A stretch of 64,000 bases of DNA from CAVUEG01 sp963740525 (GTDB lineage: Bacteria > Actinomycetota > Actinomycetes > Propionibacteriales > Nocardioidaceae). Under the pieces are notes generated by a model. The model was not told the DNA's origin, did no database searches, and worked only from the letters and a program-made list of their open reading frames with translations. This document shows positions 55,241-64,000 of this stretch, one piece after another. Each line of letters begins with the position of its first letter. The stretch's first letter is position 1. Made by a program: the position numbers and the translations under genes. The stretch spans positions 1-64,000 of the forward strand of contig CAVUEG010000006.1 of NCBI GenBank assembly GCA_963740525.1. The letters run 5' to 3'.

Positions 55241-55981
55241 ATGCGCCAGGACGAGATTTGGGACGACGACGCCGCCGCGCGTTACGACACTCCCGGGACC
55301 GGCATGTTCGCCCCTGACGTCCTCGGACCGACCGTCGAGCGCCTCGCCGAGCTCGCTCAGGGCGGTCGAGCGCTCGAGTTCGCGATCGGCACCGGCCGCG
55401 TCGCGGTGCCGCTGGCCGAGCGCGGCGTACCCGTGACCGGGATCGAGCTGTCCCTGCCGATGATCGAGCGGCTGCGCACCAAGGTCGACGAGGAGTCGTT
55501 GCCGGTCGTGGTGGGCGACATGGCCACGGCCGAGGCGCCGGGTGAGTACGCCGTGGCCTACCTGGTCTTCAACACGATCTCCAACCTGCTGACCCAGGCC
55601 GAGCAGGTCGCGTGCTTCCGGAACGCGGCACAGCACCTCTCCCCCGGCGGCTGCTTCGTGATCGAGCTCTGGGTGCCCGAGCTGCGCACCCTGCCGCCGG
55701 GTCGAGGTGGAACTCTCGGGCACTCCGAGCCGGGCTACCTCCTGGTGGACACCTACGACGTCCTGCAGCAGCACGTGGTCTCTCACCACTTCCTCTTCGA
55801 CGAGAGCAGGGACGCCAAGCTGTACCGCAGCCCGCACCGCTACATCTGGCCGTCCGAGCTCGACCTGATGGCCCAGCTCGCGGGCTTCGAGCTGGAGAGC
55901 CGGCACGCGGACTGGTCCGGCTCGGAGTTCACCGCTGAGTCCAGGTCGCACGTCTCCGTCTACCGGCTTCCGGCTGCGTAG
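55241..55981 (+). CDS. Class I SAM-dependent methyltransferase
   Basis: This 246-residue protein has the SAM-binding motif ALEFAIGTGRVAVPLAERG (about 45-63), VTGIELSLPMIERLR and VVVGDMATAEAPGEY with the downstream VFNTISNLL. The substrate cannot be told. The ATG at 55241 gives the family-like N-terminus MRQDEIWDDDAAARYD; in-frame codons further upstream overlap the small zinc gene on the other strand and are not counted. Confidence 0.88.
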   Translation: MRQDEIWDDDAAARYDTPGTGMFAPDVLGPTVERLAELAQGGRALEFAIGTGRVAVPLAERGVPVTGIELSLPMIERLRTKVDEESLPVVVGDMATAEAPGEYAVAYLVFNTISNLLTQAEQVACFRNAAQHLSPGGCFVIELWVPELRTLPPGRGGTLGHSEPGYLLVDTYDVLQQHVVSHHFLFDESRDAKLYRSPHRYIWPSELDLMAQLAGFELESRHADWSGSEFTAESRSHVSVYRLPAA

Positions 55982-56040
55982 GGGGAGAAGGGGCGGCGAC
56001 GCGTCCAATCGCGGAAGTACCCTCGCGGGATGACCCGCGG

Positions 56041-56193
56041 CCTCTGCAACGCCTTCACAATCCGGCCAACCTGGCGTGTGCCTGCGACCCGGAGTGCTGG
56101 TGCCGGCGTACGGCGGTCGGCCGGGCGGTGAAGTGGTGGTTCCCCAGCCGGCTCATCGGCCTGAAGCACAAGAACCGCGCCGATGCAGACTGA
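56041..56193 (+). CDS. Small Cys-cluster peptide, start unresolved
   Basis: The frame ending in the TGA at 56191-56193 reads NPANLACACDPECWCRRTAV, then GRAVKWWFPSRLIGL and HKNRADAD. The compact CACDPECWC cluster and the Trp-rich amphipathic stretch look like a genuine small conserved protein. No ATG/GTG/TTG lies in this frame upstream; an out-of-frame ATG at 56031 suggests a lost base or an unusual start (in-frame CTG at 56044). Function is unknown. Confidence 0.45.
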   Translation, partial: PLQRLHNPANLACACDPECWCRRTAVGRAVKWWFPSRLIGLKHKNRADAD

Positions 56194-56260
56194 GGGCCGC
56201 TGACCCCCTGCCCTCAGTCCCCGCGACGCTCGAGCTTCCGCGGCATCGGCGTGAGCCGGG

Positions 56261-57381
56261 TCAGCGCACGAGGCGCGCGACACGGCCGCCACCGCCGGCG
56301 GCCCAGCACGAGCCGTCGCGGGTGCAGTCGAGGGCGTGGTAGCCCACCTCGCTGACGAGAGTCCAGTGCGACCGCCGTCGAGGCTGACGCTGGTCCCCAT
56401 CACGTCGCCGGACTGGCCGGTGACGATCAGCCGGTTCCTGCGAGTCGGCAGATAGGCGACGTCCTCGGCCAGATGCGTGAGGTCGCCCGCGTTGCGCCAG
56501 GTCGCGCCGTCCCGGCTGGTCGCGACGGCGTCGACACCGTCGGCCGGCTCCGCGAAGTCGCCGCCGACGGCGACGCCCTGCCTCGCCGTACGGAACGCCA
56601 GGGCGAACACGCCCGCCGCCTCGCCCGCCGGGATCGTGGACTCGGTGGCAGTCCAGGTCAGGCCGTGGTCGTCGGAACGGAAGACGCGCGCGGCTCCGCC
56701 GCCCGAGCCGAAGTACGCCGACCGGCCGGCGGTGACGAGGCAGTCGCCACTCGCGGCGAAGCCGTACTCCGTCGGGGCCTCCGGCATGCCCTCGTCGGGA
56801 AGGACGGACCACGAGCGGCCGAAGTCGTCGGTGGCGAGGATCCGGAACTTGCCGTCGACCGGGTCGCCCATCGCCAGCCCGCGACGCCCGCCGGGGTAGA
56901 ACGCCATGCAGTCGTAGAACGCCGCCGGGTCGTCGTTGACGAAGGCCGCCGCCCAGGTTGCTCCACCATCGGTGGTGCGGTAGATCCGCGACGCGTCACC
57001 CGGCCCGATCGCAAGGATCACCGCGACCGTGGCGCTGCGCGCCTCCACGTCACGGAACATCAGGCCTTCCGTGCCCGGGGGGCTCACGTCCTCCCAGGTC
57101 GTGCCGCCGTCGCTCGTGCGGAACACCCGGCCCGGACCACCCTCGGTGACGCTGCCCCCGGTCACCCACGCCGTCCTCCGGTCGACCGCGTCGAGGCCGC
57201 GGAAGCTCTGGTCGGCGTCGACGACGGTCTCCCGCCACGACACCCCCTCGCCGCCGTCGTGACCACGGGTGCCGTGGCGACCAGCGCCCGAGGCGGCGGC
57301 GCTGCCGGCGTACGTCGCGGCCCCGACCAGGGGGCTCGCGAGCAGGCAGGTGGACAGGACGAGAGTTCCGAGACGTCGCAT
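56261..57381 (-). CDS. Secreted YCF48/BNR-repeat protein, one frame change
   Basis: This is an exported beta-propeller protein of about 373 residues. The signal peptide MRRLGTLVLSTCLLASPLVG is followed by repeated Asp-box-like motifs: RTSDGGTTWEDVSPPG, RTTDGGATWAAAF, ATDDFGRSWSVLP, RSDDHGLTWTATES and TSRDGATWRNAG. YCF48 relatives assist photosystem II assembly in cyanobacteria, but here the role is unknown. Near 56368 the frame shifts: LDGGR should continue as HWTLVSEVGYHALDCTRDGS and end GRVARLVR at 56261. One C appears to be missing from a CC pair (on the minus strand). Confidence 0.75.
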
Positions 57382-57467
57382 TGCAGCACCCTGCTACGGC
57401 GTCGGCAGTCTGTCCAGAGGTGCGCGAGCGCGGCGTGGCCGGGCGTGCTGCCCGGCTCCGGCGCCGC

Positions 57468-57544
57468 TGGTGGGGCGGGTGGGGCTCGAACCCACGACCC
57501 AAGGATTATGAGTCCTTTGCTCTGACCGACTGAGCTACCGCCCC
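57468..57544 (-). tRNA. tRNA with CAT anticodon (Met or Ile2)
   Basis: Acceptor GGGGCGG pairs with CCGCCCC, followed by A and an encoded CCA. D-arm GCTCAGTCGGTCAGAGC is present. The anticodon stem AAGGA/TCCTT surrounds loop CTCATAA (anticodon CAT), and the T-arm contains GGTTCGAGCC. It lacks initiator-tRNA features, so it is elongator Met or lysidine-modified Ile; sequence alone does not settle which. Confidence 0.92.
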
Positions 57545-57620
57545 GCGGCGAGAGCCTAGCCTCCCGTGGGCGCTTGGGTAGGGTCGAAACGGCCCACACC
57601 CCACTCCTCGGAGGTACGAC

Positions 57621-58598
<978 letters not shown>

Positions 58599-58737
58599 CG
58601 ACCTCGGAGCCCTGCTCGAGGACTGGGACGACATGCTGACAAGCCTCACCTAGGCGGTCGGACCACCCAAGCCGGACAGTTCGCCGTATATCCACGACCT
58701 TCCCCGATTCGCGTGCCAGAGTCCCTAGGATCGACTC

Positions 58738-60051
58738 GTGGGGATGGACCAGGGAGGGGTGTCCGACCGCGAACCGAGCATGGGGGTGCCCGGGCTGTCG
58801 GACGAGGGGCGCGACGCGACCCCGGAAGCGACCACCGAGGTGGCCGCGCTGATCAGCCTGCCCGAGCGACGGAACCAGACCCGCGGCTCCCACGGACCAC
58901 TCCCCCAGGACCGCCAGGCGATCGCCGAGCTGGTGCAGGCCGAGGAGCTGTGGCGGCTCACCATCGACAACGCCCCCGTCGGGGTCTCCCTGGTCGACGC
59001 CCGAGGCCGCTTCCTGCGGGTCAACCGGGCTCTGTGCGAAATGCTCGGCTTCACCGAGTCCGAGCTGATGCAGCACACCTTCCAGTCGATCACCCACACG
59101 GACGACCTCGACGCAGACCTGGCTCTCGTAGCGCTCCTCGCCGACGGCTCGATCCCGTCCTACCGGATGCAGAAGCGCTACCTGCACAAGGACGGACACC
59201 CGGTCTGGGTGGAGCTCTCGGTCTCGCTGGTGCGAGACATGGAGGGCAACCCGTCGTACTACATCGGACACGTGCAGGACATCGCCGAGCGGATCGCCGT
59301 ACGACGCCGCATCGATGACGCCAACGCCGCTCTCGAGCGACGGACCGCCGAGCTGGAGCGGTCGAACGCCGACCTCGAGCAGTTCGCGATGGTGGCCAGC
59401 CACGACCTGCGGGCGCCGCTCGGCGTGATCACGGGCTACCTGGAGATGATCCAGCACGACTTCGGCGACGAGCTGGCCCCCCAGGCCTCGAGCTGGCTGG
59501 ACAAGGCCGCATCCGCCGCACGCCGGATGGACTCGCTCGTCGAGGGGTTGCTGGACTTCGCGAAGTCCGGCCAGCACGGGGTCGTGAACGGCAGCGCGAT
59601 CAACCTCGACCAGATGCTGTCCTCGGTCGTGGACGACCTCCAGGCCCAGATCACGGCTGCGGGTGCCCAGATCACCCTGCCGACGTCGTACCCGCTGGTC
59701 GTGGCCGACGAGCAACAGCTCCACCAGGTCCTGGTCAACCTGATCCAGAACGCGATCAAGTACGCCTCCCCCGACCGCCCGCCCGTGGTGGAGGTGGCTG
59801 TCGAGGACCAGCCGTTCATGTGGGAGTTCACGGTGAGCGACAACGGGGCCGGCATCGCCGACGACCACAAGGAACAGGTCTTCGAGATGTTCTCGCGGGC
59901 CGGACGTGAGAGCAACGACGGCCATGGCATCGGGCTGGCGACCTGTCGTCGGATCATCGAGCACCACGGTGGCCAGATCTGGATCGAGGACAGCGCCGAG
60001 GGCGGGGCTGCGTTCAAGTTCACGCTGCCGCACCGTCCCGCCGCGAGCTGA
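58738..60051 (+). CDS. PAS sensor histidine kinase (soluble)
   Basis: This 437-residue cytosolic kinase has a PAS domain (about 70-190, APVGVSLVDARGRFLRVNRA with a PAC tail YYIGHVQDIAERIA) and a coiled linker. HisKA has His in ASHDLRAPLGVITGY. The HATPase has NLIQNAIKYASPD, DNGAGIADDH and GIGLATCRRIIEHHGGQIW. The phytochrome-like (HATPase with SHDLRAPL) class is widespread in soil bacteria. No response regulator is adjacent. GTG start at 58738, with ATG 6 nt later as alternative. Confidence 0.9.
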   Translation: MGMDQGGVSDREPSMGVPGLSDEGRDATPEATTEVAALISLPERRNQTRGSHGPLPQDRQAIAELVQAEELWRLTIDNAPVGVSLVDARGRFLRVNRALCEMLGFTESELMQHTFQSITHTDDLDADLALVALLADGSIPSYRMQKRYLHKDGHPVWVELSVSLVRDMEGNPSYYIGHVQDIAERIAVRRRIDDANAALERRTAELERSNADLEQFAMVASHDLRAPLGVITGYLEMIQHDFGDELAPQASSWLDKAASAARRMDSLVEGLLDFAKSGQHGVVNGSAINLDQMLSSVVDDLQAQITAAGAQITLPTSYPLVVADEQQLHQVLVNLIQNAIKYASPDRPPVVEVAVEDQPFMWEFTVSDNGAGIADDHKEQVFEMFSRAGRESNDGHGIGLATCRRIIEHHGGQIWIEDSAEGGAAFKFTLPHRPAAS

Positions 60052-60066
60052 CCCGCCGACGGATCG

Positions 60067-61098
60067 TCAGTAGGACACCGGGGCTTGCTGGTCCGTGCTG
60101 CCGAGCCAGTACGCCGCGGCATCGCCGTACTCCGCGATGTCATCGCCCGTCAGGCTCGGCAGCACCCGCATCCAGGACTCATGCCGCGCGATCCGGCCGA
60201 GCGTCAGCGCCGCAGGGAGAGTCGCGCGCAGGGTCTTCGCGGGCACGAGGTCGCTCCAGACCTCGAGGAAGGCGTCCGCGACCCGGCGGAGCCTCGGGTC
60301 ATCGGGCCCGGCCTCGAGCTGGTGGCCGAGGACGTTCAACGGCACCAACAACGCCGCGAGTGGCTCGGAGACGACCGCATCGGCGAGGTCGAAGAACTCC
60401 AGGGGCCGGTCCGGTGCCGGCACGAACACGTTGTTGGCGTGCAGGTCGTTGTGGCTCAGCGTGAGCGGCAGCCCGAGCGCGGACGCCTCCTGGACGTGAG
60501 CCTCGACCCGGGGCAGTCCGGCACGGACCCGCGCGGCGTCATCGTCGTCCAGCCGGCGCGGGTCGCCCTTCGGAAGGGCCGCCAGCGCCGCGGCGCGTCG
60601 GCGTACGAGATCCGGGAGGTGGGCGAGCTCGTGTACCGCGACTCCGACCTCGGCAAGGCGAGCGGCGTACGGCACCAGGAGTCGCTGCAGCTCTGCCCAC
60701 TCGGCCACCACCCGACACCAGGTGTCGACGTCCTGCGCGTCCTGTTCGCCGAGCACCGGGCCCTGGTCTGCCGTGAGGAGGAAGTCGCGCCTGGCGTCGA
60801 CGGCTGTGGGCGGGATCGTCCGGCCGGACGCGAGCTCGGCCAGCAGCGCCACGAGACGGGCCTCGAACGCCTGCCCCGGGCAGTTGGTCTTGAGGAATAA
60901 GCGCCCAGCGTCAGTCTCCAACGTCTGCACCACCGCCCACGGGCGGAGCTTGTGCACGGCCGGACCGGACAAGACCCGGACCCCGAGTGAAGCCAGCTCA
61001 TCGGTGGCCCAGGCTGTGATCTCCGCGCGCCAGGCGGCCGAGGCCCACACCTGTTGCATGTCCGGGGTGGCGGGATAGAGGTCGGGCGGCGGTTCCAC
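60067..61098 (-). CDS. Aminoglycoside phosphotransferase-fold kinase
   Basis: This 343-residue protein kinase-like fold enzyme has FLKTNCPGQAFEARL (nucleotide-site Lys), the catalytic loop LSHNDLHANNVFV (Asp/Asn) and EFFDLADAV (metal Asp). The substrate may be a small-molecule hydroxyl; members of this family include choline, homoserine and antibiotic kinases. The GTG at 61098 is preferred because upstream in-frame codons overlap the divergent PIG-L promoter; the ATG at 61059 is a further option. Confidence 0.8.
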   Translation of the reverse strand: MEPPPDLYPATPDMQQVWASAAWRAEITAWATDELASLGVRVLSGPAVHKLRPWAVVQTLETDAGRLFLKTNCPGQAFEARLVALLAELASGRTIPPTAVDARRDFLLTADQGPVLGEQDAQDVDTWCRVVAEWAELQRLLVPYAARLAEVGVAVHELAHLPDLVRRRAAALAALPKGDPRRLDDDDAARVRAGLPRVEAHVQEASALGLPLTLSHNDLHANNVFVPAPDRPLEFFDLADAVVSEPLAALLVPLNVLGHQLEAGPDDPRLRRVADAFLEVWSDLVPAKTLRATLPAALTLGRIARHESWMRVLPSLTGDDIAEYGDAAAYWLGSTDQQAPVSY

Positions 61099-61183
61099 CT
61101 GTGCATCGTGGGGGTTGAGAGGCCCGCCCGCCAGCGCTTTTCGGCCCTGCCGCCCTGACCTGACCGGTGGCATGCTGGGGGAC

Positions 61184-61930
61184 ATGAACACCACGCGACC
61201 GCCGGTCGAGGCACTCGACGAGAGCTGGGAGCGCGCGCTGTGCGTGCTCCCCCACCCCGATGACATGGAGTTCGGCGGAGCCGCCGCCATCGCCCGCTGG
61301 ACCGGTCAGGGCAAGCACATCGTGTACGCCATGCTCACGAGCGGCGAGGCTGGCATCGACGGGATGGAGCCGGAGGAGTGCCGGGTCGTGCGCGAAGCCG
61401 AGCAGATCGAGTCGGCCCGCATCGTCGGGGTCGAGGAGGTGGAGTTCCTCGGGCAGCCGGACGGCACTCTGGAGTACGGCGTACCCCTGCGACGGGTGAT
61501 CGCGGAGTCCGTCCGCCGGCACCGTCCCGAGATCGTGATCACCGTGAACTTCCGCGACACCTACGGCGGCCGGAACCTCAACCAGGCCGACCACATCGCC
61601 GGAGGCAAGGCGACCGTCGACGCGGTCCGCGATGCCGCCAACCGGTGGGTGTTCAACGACCAGCTCAAGGACGGCCTCGAGCCGTGGGGCGGGGTGAAGG
61701 CCGTCTGGGCCGTCGCGTCGCCGGAGTCCGGACACGGCGTGGACACGACCGAGTCCTTCCACAAGGGCGTCGAGTCGCTGGCGGCCCACCGCGCGTACAT
61801 CGAAGGCCTGGGCTGGGAGAACTTCGACCCGGCCGAGTTCCTCGAGGGCATCGGCCGTCAGGCCGGTCAGCGGATGGGTGTCGGTATGGCGGCGCTGTTC
61901 GAGGTATTCCCGCTCGGCTGGGGAGACTGA
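61184..61930 (+). CDS. PIG-L family deacetylase
   Basis: This 248-residue zinc-dependent GlcNAc-type deacetylase has VLPHPDDMEFGGAAAIARW with the zinc-binding PHPDD and a third ligand candidate in NQADHIAGG. Actinobacterial relatives include MshB and Mca of mycothiol metabolism; this one is closer to generic LmbE-like enzymes, so the substrate is open. The ATG at 61184 follows GGGGGACA. The stop lies 10 nt before repeat cluster 2. Confidence 0.88.
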   Translation: MNTTRPPVEALDESWERALCVLPHPDDMEFGGAAAIARWTGQGKHIVYAMLTSGEAGIDGMEPEECRVVREAEQIESARIVGVEEVEFLGQPDGTLEYGVPLRRVIAESVRRHRPEIVITVNFRDTYGGRNLNQADHIAGGKATVDAVRDAANRWVFNDQLKDGLEPWGGVKAVWAVASPESGHGVDTTESFHKGVESLAAHRAYIEGLGWENFDPAEFLEGIGRQAGQRMGVGMAALFEVFPLGWGD

Positions 61931-61940
61931 CCGGCGACGA

Positions 61941-62022
61941 CAAGATGCGCCGCGTCAGCGCCATTTCGAGGGCAAGATGCGCCGCGTCAGCGTAATTTTG
62001 GCGGCAAGATGCGCCGCGTCAG
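61941..62022 (+). repeat. Triple 32-bp repeat cluster, locus 2
   Basis: The 18-bp core CAAGATGCGCCGCGTCAG is perfect at 61941, 61973 and 62005, an exact 32-bp period. The 14-bp spacers are CGCCATTTCGAGGG and CGTAATTTTGGCGG. It lies where the PIG-L gene (plus) and lldD (minus) converge, and the lldD stop codon is inside the second copy, so the third copy is translated as part of LldD. Confidence 0.9.
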
Positions 62023-63225
62023 CATGGTCACGTGGCCGGGCTCGAGCTCATCGAGGGAACGCACCCCGAGCAGTTTCATGGTGCGCTCGATCTGCCCCTG
62101 CAAGATCTCGATCGTGCGGTCGACGCCTTCGCGGCCACCGGCCATCAGTCCGTACAGGTAGGCGCGACCGATCAGCGTGAAGCGGGCGCCGTGCGCCAGG
62201 GCCGCGACGATGTCCTGACCTGACATGATCCCGGTGTCGAGGTGTACCTCGAGGTCACTGCCGACCTCCTTCACGACCTGCGGCAACAGGTGGAACGGGA
62301 CGGGGGCACGATCCAGCTGACGGCCGCCGTGGTTGGAGAGCACGATGGCGTCGACGCCCAGGTCGGCGAGCCGACGAGCGTCGGCGACGTTCTGAACGCC
62401 CTTGACCGAGATCCTGCCCGGCCACTGGTCGCGGATCCAGGCGAGGTCTTCGAAGGTGACCGTCGGGTCGAACATGGTGTCCAACAGCTCGGCCACCGTT
62501 CCCGACCATGAGTCGAGCGAGGCGAAGGCGAGAGGCTCGGTGGTGAGGAGGTTGAGCCACCACGCGGGACGCGGAAGCGCGTTCGCGACCGTACGCGGTG
62601 ACAGCCTGGGTGGGATGGTCATGCCGTTGCGCACATCGCGCAGCCGAGCACCCGCCACCGGTACGTCGACCGTCACCAGGAGCGTGTCGAAGCCGGCCGC
62701 CGCAGCGCGGTCGACCAGCGCCATGGACCGCTCGCGGTCCTTCCACATGTAGAGCTGGAACCAGTTCCGGCCCTCGGGAGCTGCCGCCGCCACCTCCTCG
62801 ATGGAGGTGGTTCCCATCGTGGAGAGTGAGAAGGGAATGCCAGCGGCAGCGGCAGCGGTGGCGCCCGCGATCTCACCCTCGGTCTGCATCATGCGGGTGA
62901 AGCCGGTAGGAGCGATGCCGAAGGGCAGGGCCACCCGCTTGCCGAGGACGTCGCGTGACGTGTCCACGCTCGACACATCTCGCAGGATCGAGGGGTTGAA
63001 CTCCACGTCGGCGAAGGCCTCGCGGGCGCGGGCAAGGGAAACCTCGCCGTCGGCCGCTCCATCGGTGTAGTCGAAGGCAGCCCTGGGCGTGCGCCGCTTG
63101 GCGACTCGTCGCAGATCCTCGATGGTGAGCGCCTTGTCCAGCCGTCTCCGCTTCGGTGAGACCTCAGGCCTCTTGAACTTCAGGAGGGGCGCTAGATCGT
63201 GCCGGTTCGGCAGCTGCCGCTTCAT
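61987..63225 (-). CDS. lldD: Alpha-hydroxy-acid oxidizing protein (LldD-type)
   Basis: This 412-residue FMN-dependent TIM barrel resembles L-lactate dehydrogenase/glycolate oxidase. FDYTDGAADGE lies near residue 50, PFGIAPTGFTRMM, FQLYMWKDRE, VKGVQNVADAR, and the catalytic His-Arg in SNHGGRQLDRAP. The last codons (MLTRRILPPKLR) and the stop come from the downstream 32-bp repeat cluster, so the native C-terminus was probably replaced or extended. Clusters lie on both sides of the gene. It probably oxidises lactate or another 2-hydroxy acid at the membrane, with electrons passed to quinone (family knowledge). Confidence 0.9.
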   Translation of the reverse strand: MKRQLPNRHDLAPLLKFKRPEVSPKRRRLDKALTIEDLRRVAKRRTPRAAFDYTDGAADGEVSLARAREAFADVEFNPSILRDVSSVDTSRDVLGKRVALPFGIAPTGFTRMMQTEGEIAGATAAAAAGIPFSLSTMGTTSIEEVAAAAPEGRNWFQLYMWKDRERSMALVDRAAAAGFDTLLVTVDVPVAGARLRDVRNGMTIPPRLSPRTVANALPRPAWWLNLLTTEPLAFASLDSWSGTVAELLDTMFDPTVTFEDLAWIRDQWPGRISVKGVQNVADARRLADLGVDAIVLSNHGGRQLDRAPVPFHLLPQVVKEVGSDLEVHLDTGIMSGQDIVAALAHGARFTLIGRAYLYGLMAGGREGVDRTIEILQGQIERTMKLLGVRSLDELEPGHVTMLTRRILPPKLR

Positions 63226-63278
63226 TAGTTCTCCCCGTAGGTGGTCGGTCCTCCGCAGTCCCAGTCTGCCGAGGAGGG

Positions 63279-63360
63279 CAAGACGCGCCGCATCAGGGAC
63301 TTTTGAGGGGCAAGACGCGCCGCGTCAGGGGGGTTTGGAGGTCAAGATGCGCCGCGTCAG
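63279..63360 (+). repeat. Triple 32-bp repeat cluster, locus 3
   Basis: Variant cores CAAGACGCGCCGCATCAG (63279), CAAGACGCGCCGCGTCAG (63311) and the standard CAAGATGCGCCGCGTCAG (63343) again show an exact 32-bp period. Spacers are GGACTTTTGAGGGG and GGGGGGTTTGGAGG. The cluster lies between the lldD start and tRNA-Asn, in the same orientation as loci 1 and 2. Two copies carry ACG instead of ATG, so the short open frames seen at locus 1 are not conserved here. Confidence 0.9.
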
Positions 63361-63376
63361 CGTGGGGGAAATGGGG

Positions 63377-63420
63377 GAGGGCCTGACCGGGCGGATTGCT
63401 CCGCCGCAGGTCAGGCCCTC
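63377..63420 (-). terminator. Terminator after tRNA-Asn
   Basis: The outer stem GAGGGCCTGACC/GGTCAGGCCCTC (63377-63388 with 63409-63420) is perfect over 12 bp and holds an inner GGCGG/CCGCC hairpin. It starts 6 nt from the tRNA 3' end on the minus strand. Confidence 0.7.
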
Positions 63421-63426
63421 TACTCG

Positions 63427-63499
63427 CTCCCCCGGTTGGACTCGAACCAACAACCCTCCGGTTAACAGCCGAATGCTCTGCCAGTTGAGCTACAGGGGA
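63427..63499 (-). tRNA. tRNA-Asn (anticodon GTT)
   Basis: Acceptor TCCCCTG pairs with CGGGGGA, discriminator G. D-arm GCTCAACTGGCAGAGC is present. The anticodon loop is CTGTTAA (GTT) inside TCGG/CCGG-type pairing, with T-arm GGTTCGAGTCC. CCA is not encoded. Confidence 0.94.
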
Positions 63500-63585
63500 T
63501 CGTGCAGCCGCAAGGTTAGCAACTGATCCGGATCAGGGTGAAATCAGGTTCCGCCTGGTCGGCACGGAGGTGAGAACGGGCCCGG

Positions 63586-63993
63586 TCACAGCCCGAGCTC
63601 CTCCCGGGCAGCCCGCAGGCCGGCCTCCGCCAGCCGTCGAACGTCGGGGTCCTCGGGGTCCACTCCGGCGTCGAACTCGTACATCCAGGCGATCGGGGCA
63701 TCCCCTCGCGTCGCGCGTCGAGCGATCACGAAAAGCCCGGAGCGCCCGCTGACGGTCACCCGGCGCTGGAGCACCACGCTGGCGCTGACGCGTTCCCGGA
63801 TCACCTCGAGCAGCCGTCCGGAGTCCTCGAAGGCGAGCCGGTACGTCGCCCGCGGGGCGGCGTACTCCCCCACCGCGACGACCTCGAGGACCTCGTCGTC
63901 GCGGTTCCACTCGGCGCGCTCCACCTCGGGCCAGGTGAGACGTTCGACCACGCTGTCGTCCTCGAGCAGCACGAAGGCGTCGAGCGTCGCCAC
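63586..63993 (-). CDS. Hypothetical PH-like actinobacterial protein, possibly 5'-truncated
   Basis: This 135-codon frame begins at a GTG 7 nt from the window edge. LLEDDSVVERLTWPEVERAE and a Trp-containing middle resemble small PH-like actinobacterial proteins of unknown function. The C-terminal part is helical, with many Ala/Arg/Glu. The true start may lie outside the window, so treat the N-terminus as unknown. Confidence 0.6.
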   Translation of the reverse strand: MATLDAFVLLEDDSVVERLTWPEVERAEWNRDDEVLEVVAVGEYAAPRATYRLAFEDSGRLLEVIRERVSASVVLQRRVTVSGRSGLFVIARRATRGDAPIAWMYEFDAGVDPEDPDVRRLAEAGLRAAREELGL

Positions 63994-64000
63994 CGCCCAG

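Overview
The window is about 64 kb of very GC-rich DNA. It has GTG/TTG starts, ATGA-overlapping operons, a FasR-fabD-fabH-acpP-fabF-accD operon, DUF3145/DUF3052 proteins, a homodimeric AceE and a class A RNase P RNA. Together these point to an actinobacterium, most likely Nocardioidaceae (Nocardioides-like); the genus is inferred from family content, not from a search.

Layout. 0-1 kb: a YefM-YoeB toxin-antitoxin pair. 1.1-10.1 kb: a myo-inositol catabolic operon (iolE, iolC, a Cgl0158-like aldolase, iolB, an inositol dehydrogenase-like oxidoreductase, iolD, a LacI regulator, a second oxidoreductase) behind an 18-bp palindrome. 10.2 kb: a relic of a dimethylglycine/sarcosine oxidase-type gene. 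10.5-11.9 kb: a DUF2182/DUF1326 pair. 12.2-20.5 kb: an integrated element next to the 3' end of rnpB. It carries a SIR2-like/P-loop NTPase gene of the kind used in anti-phage defence (broken by about five frame changes), a MobF relaxase-helicase, an XRE regulator, an excisionase-like protein and a tyrosine integrase. 20.5-36.7 kb: rnpB, an RNB exonuclease, yaaA, an ice-binding-like surface protein with its own class F sortase, RNase H/phosphatase, a zinc-ribbon coiled-coil protein, a Nif3-like protein, two acyl-CoA synthetases, tRNA-Val, a peroxiredoxin, DUF3052, aceE and an alpha/beta hydrolase. 36.9-43.4 kb: the fatty-acid synthase II operon. 43.4-47.3 kb: a CBS protein with a heavily frameshifted ion permease, DUF3145 and a PP2C phosphatase. 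47.3-54.8 kb: a MASE1 histidine kinase, a CsoR-CopZ-CopA copper operon and a three-gene ABC export system. 54.9-64 kb: small Cys-rich proteins, a methyltransferase, a YCF48-like secreted protein, tRNAs, an aldo/keto reductase, a PAS histidine kinase, a phosphotransferase-fold protein, a PIG-L deacetylase and an LldD-type oxidase.

Two patterns cut across the annotation. (1) An 18-bp core, CAAGATGCGCCGCGTCAG, occurs as exactly three copies at an exact 32-bp period at three loci (35.66, 61.94 and 63.28 kb). Two of these flank lldD, and one supplies the last codons and the stop of lldD. (2) Several genes (the SIR2-NTPase, relaxase, XRE regulator, permease, aldo/keto reductase and YCF48 protein) show single-base frame changes, some in compensating pairs and some at short homopolymers, while other operons are clean. 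This may be consensus error rather than gene decay, so the defence gene may be intact in the real organism.
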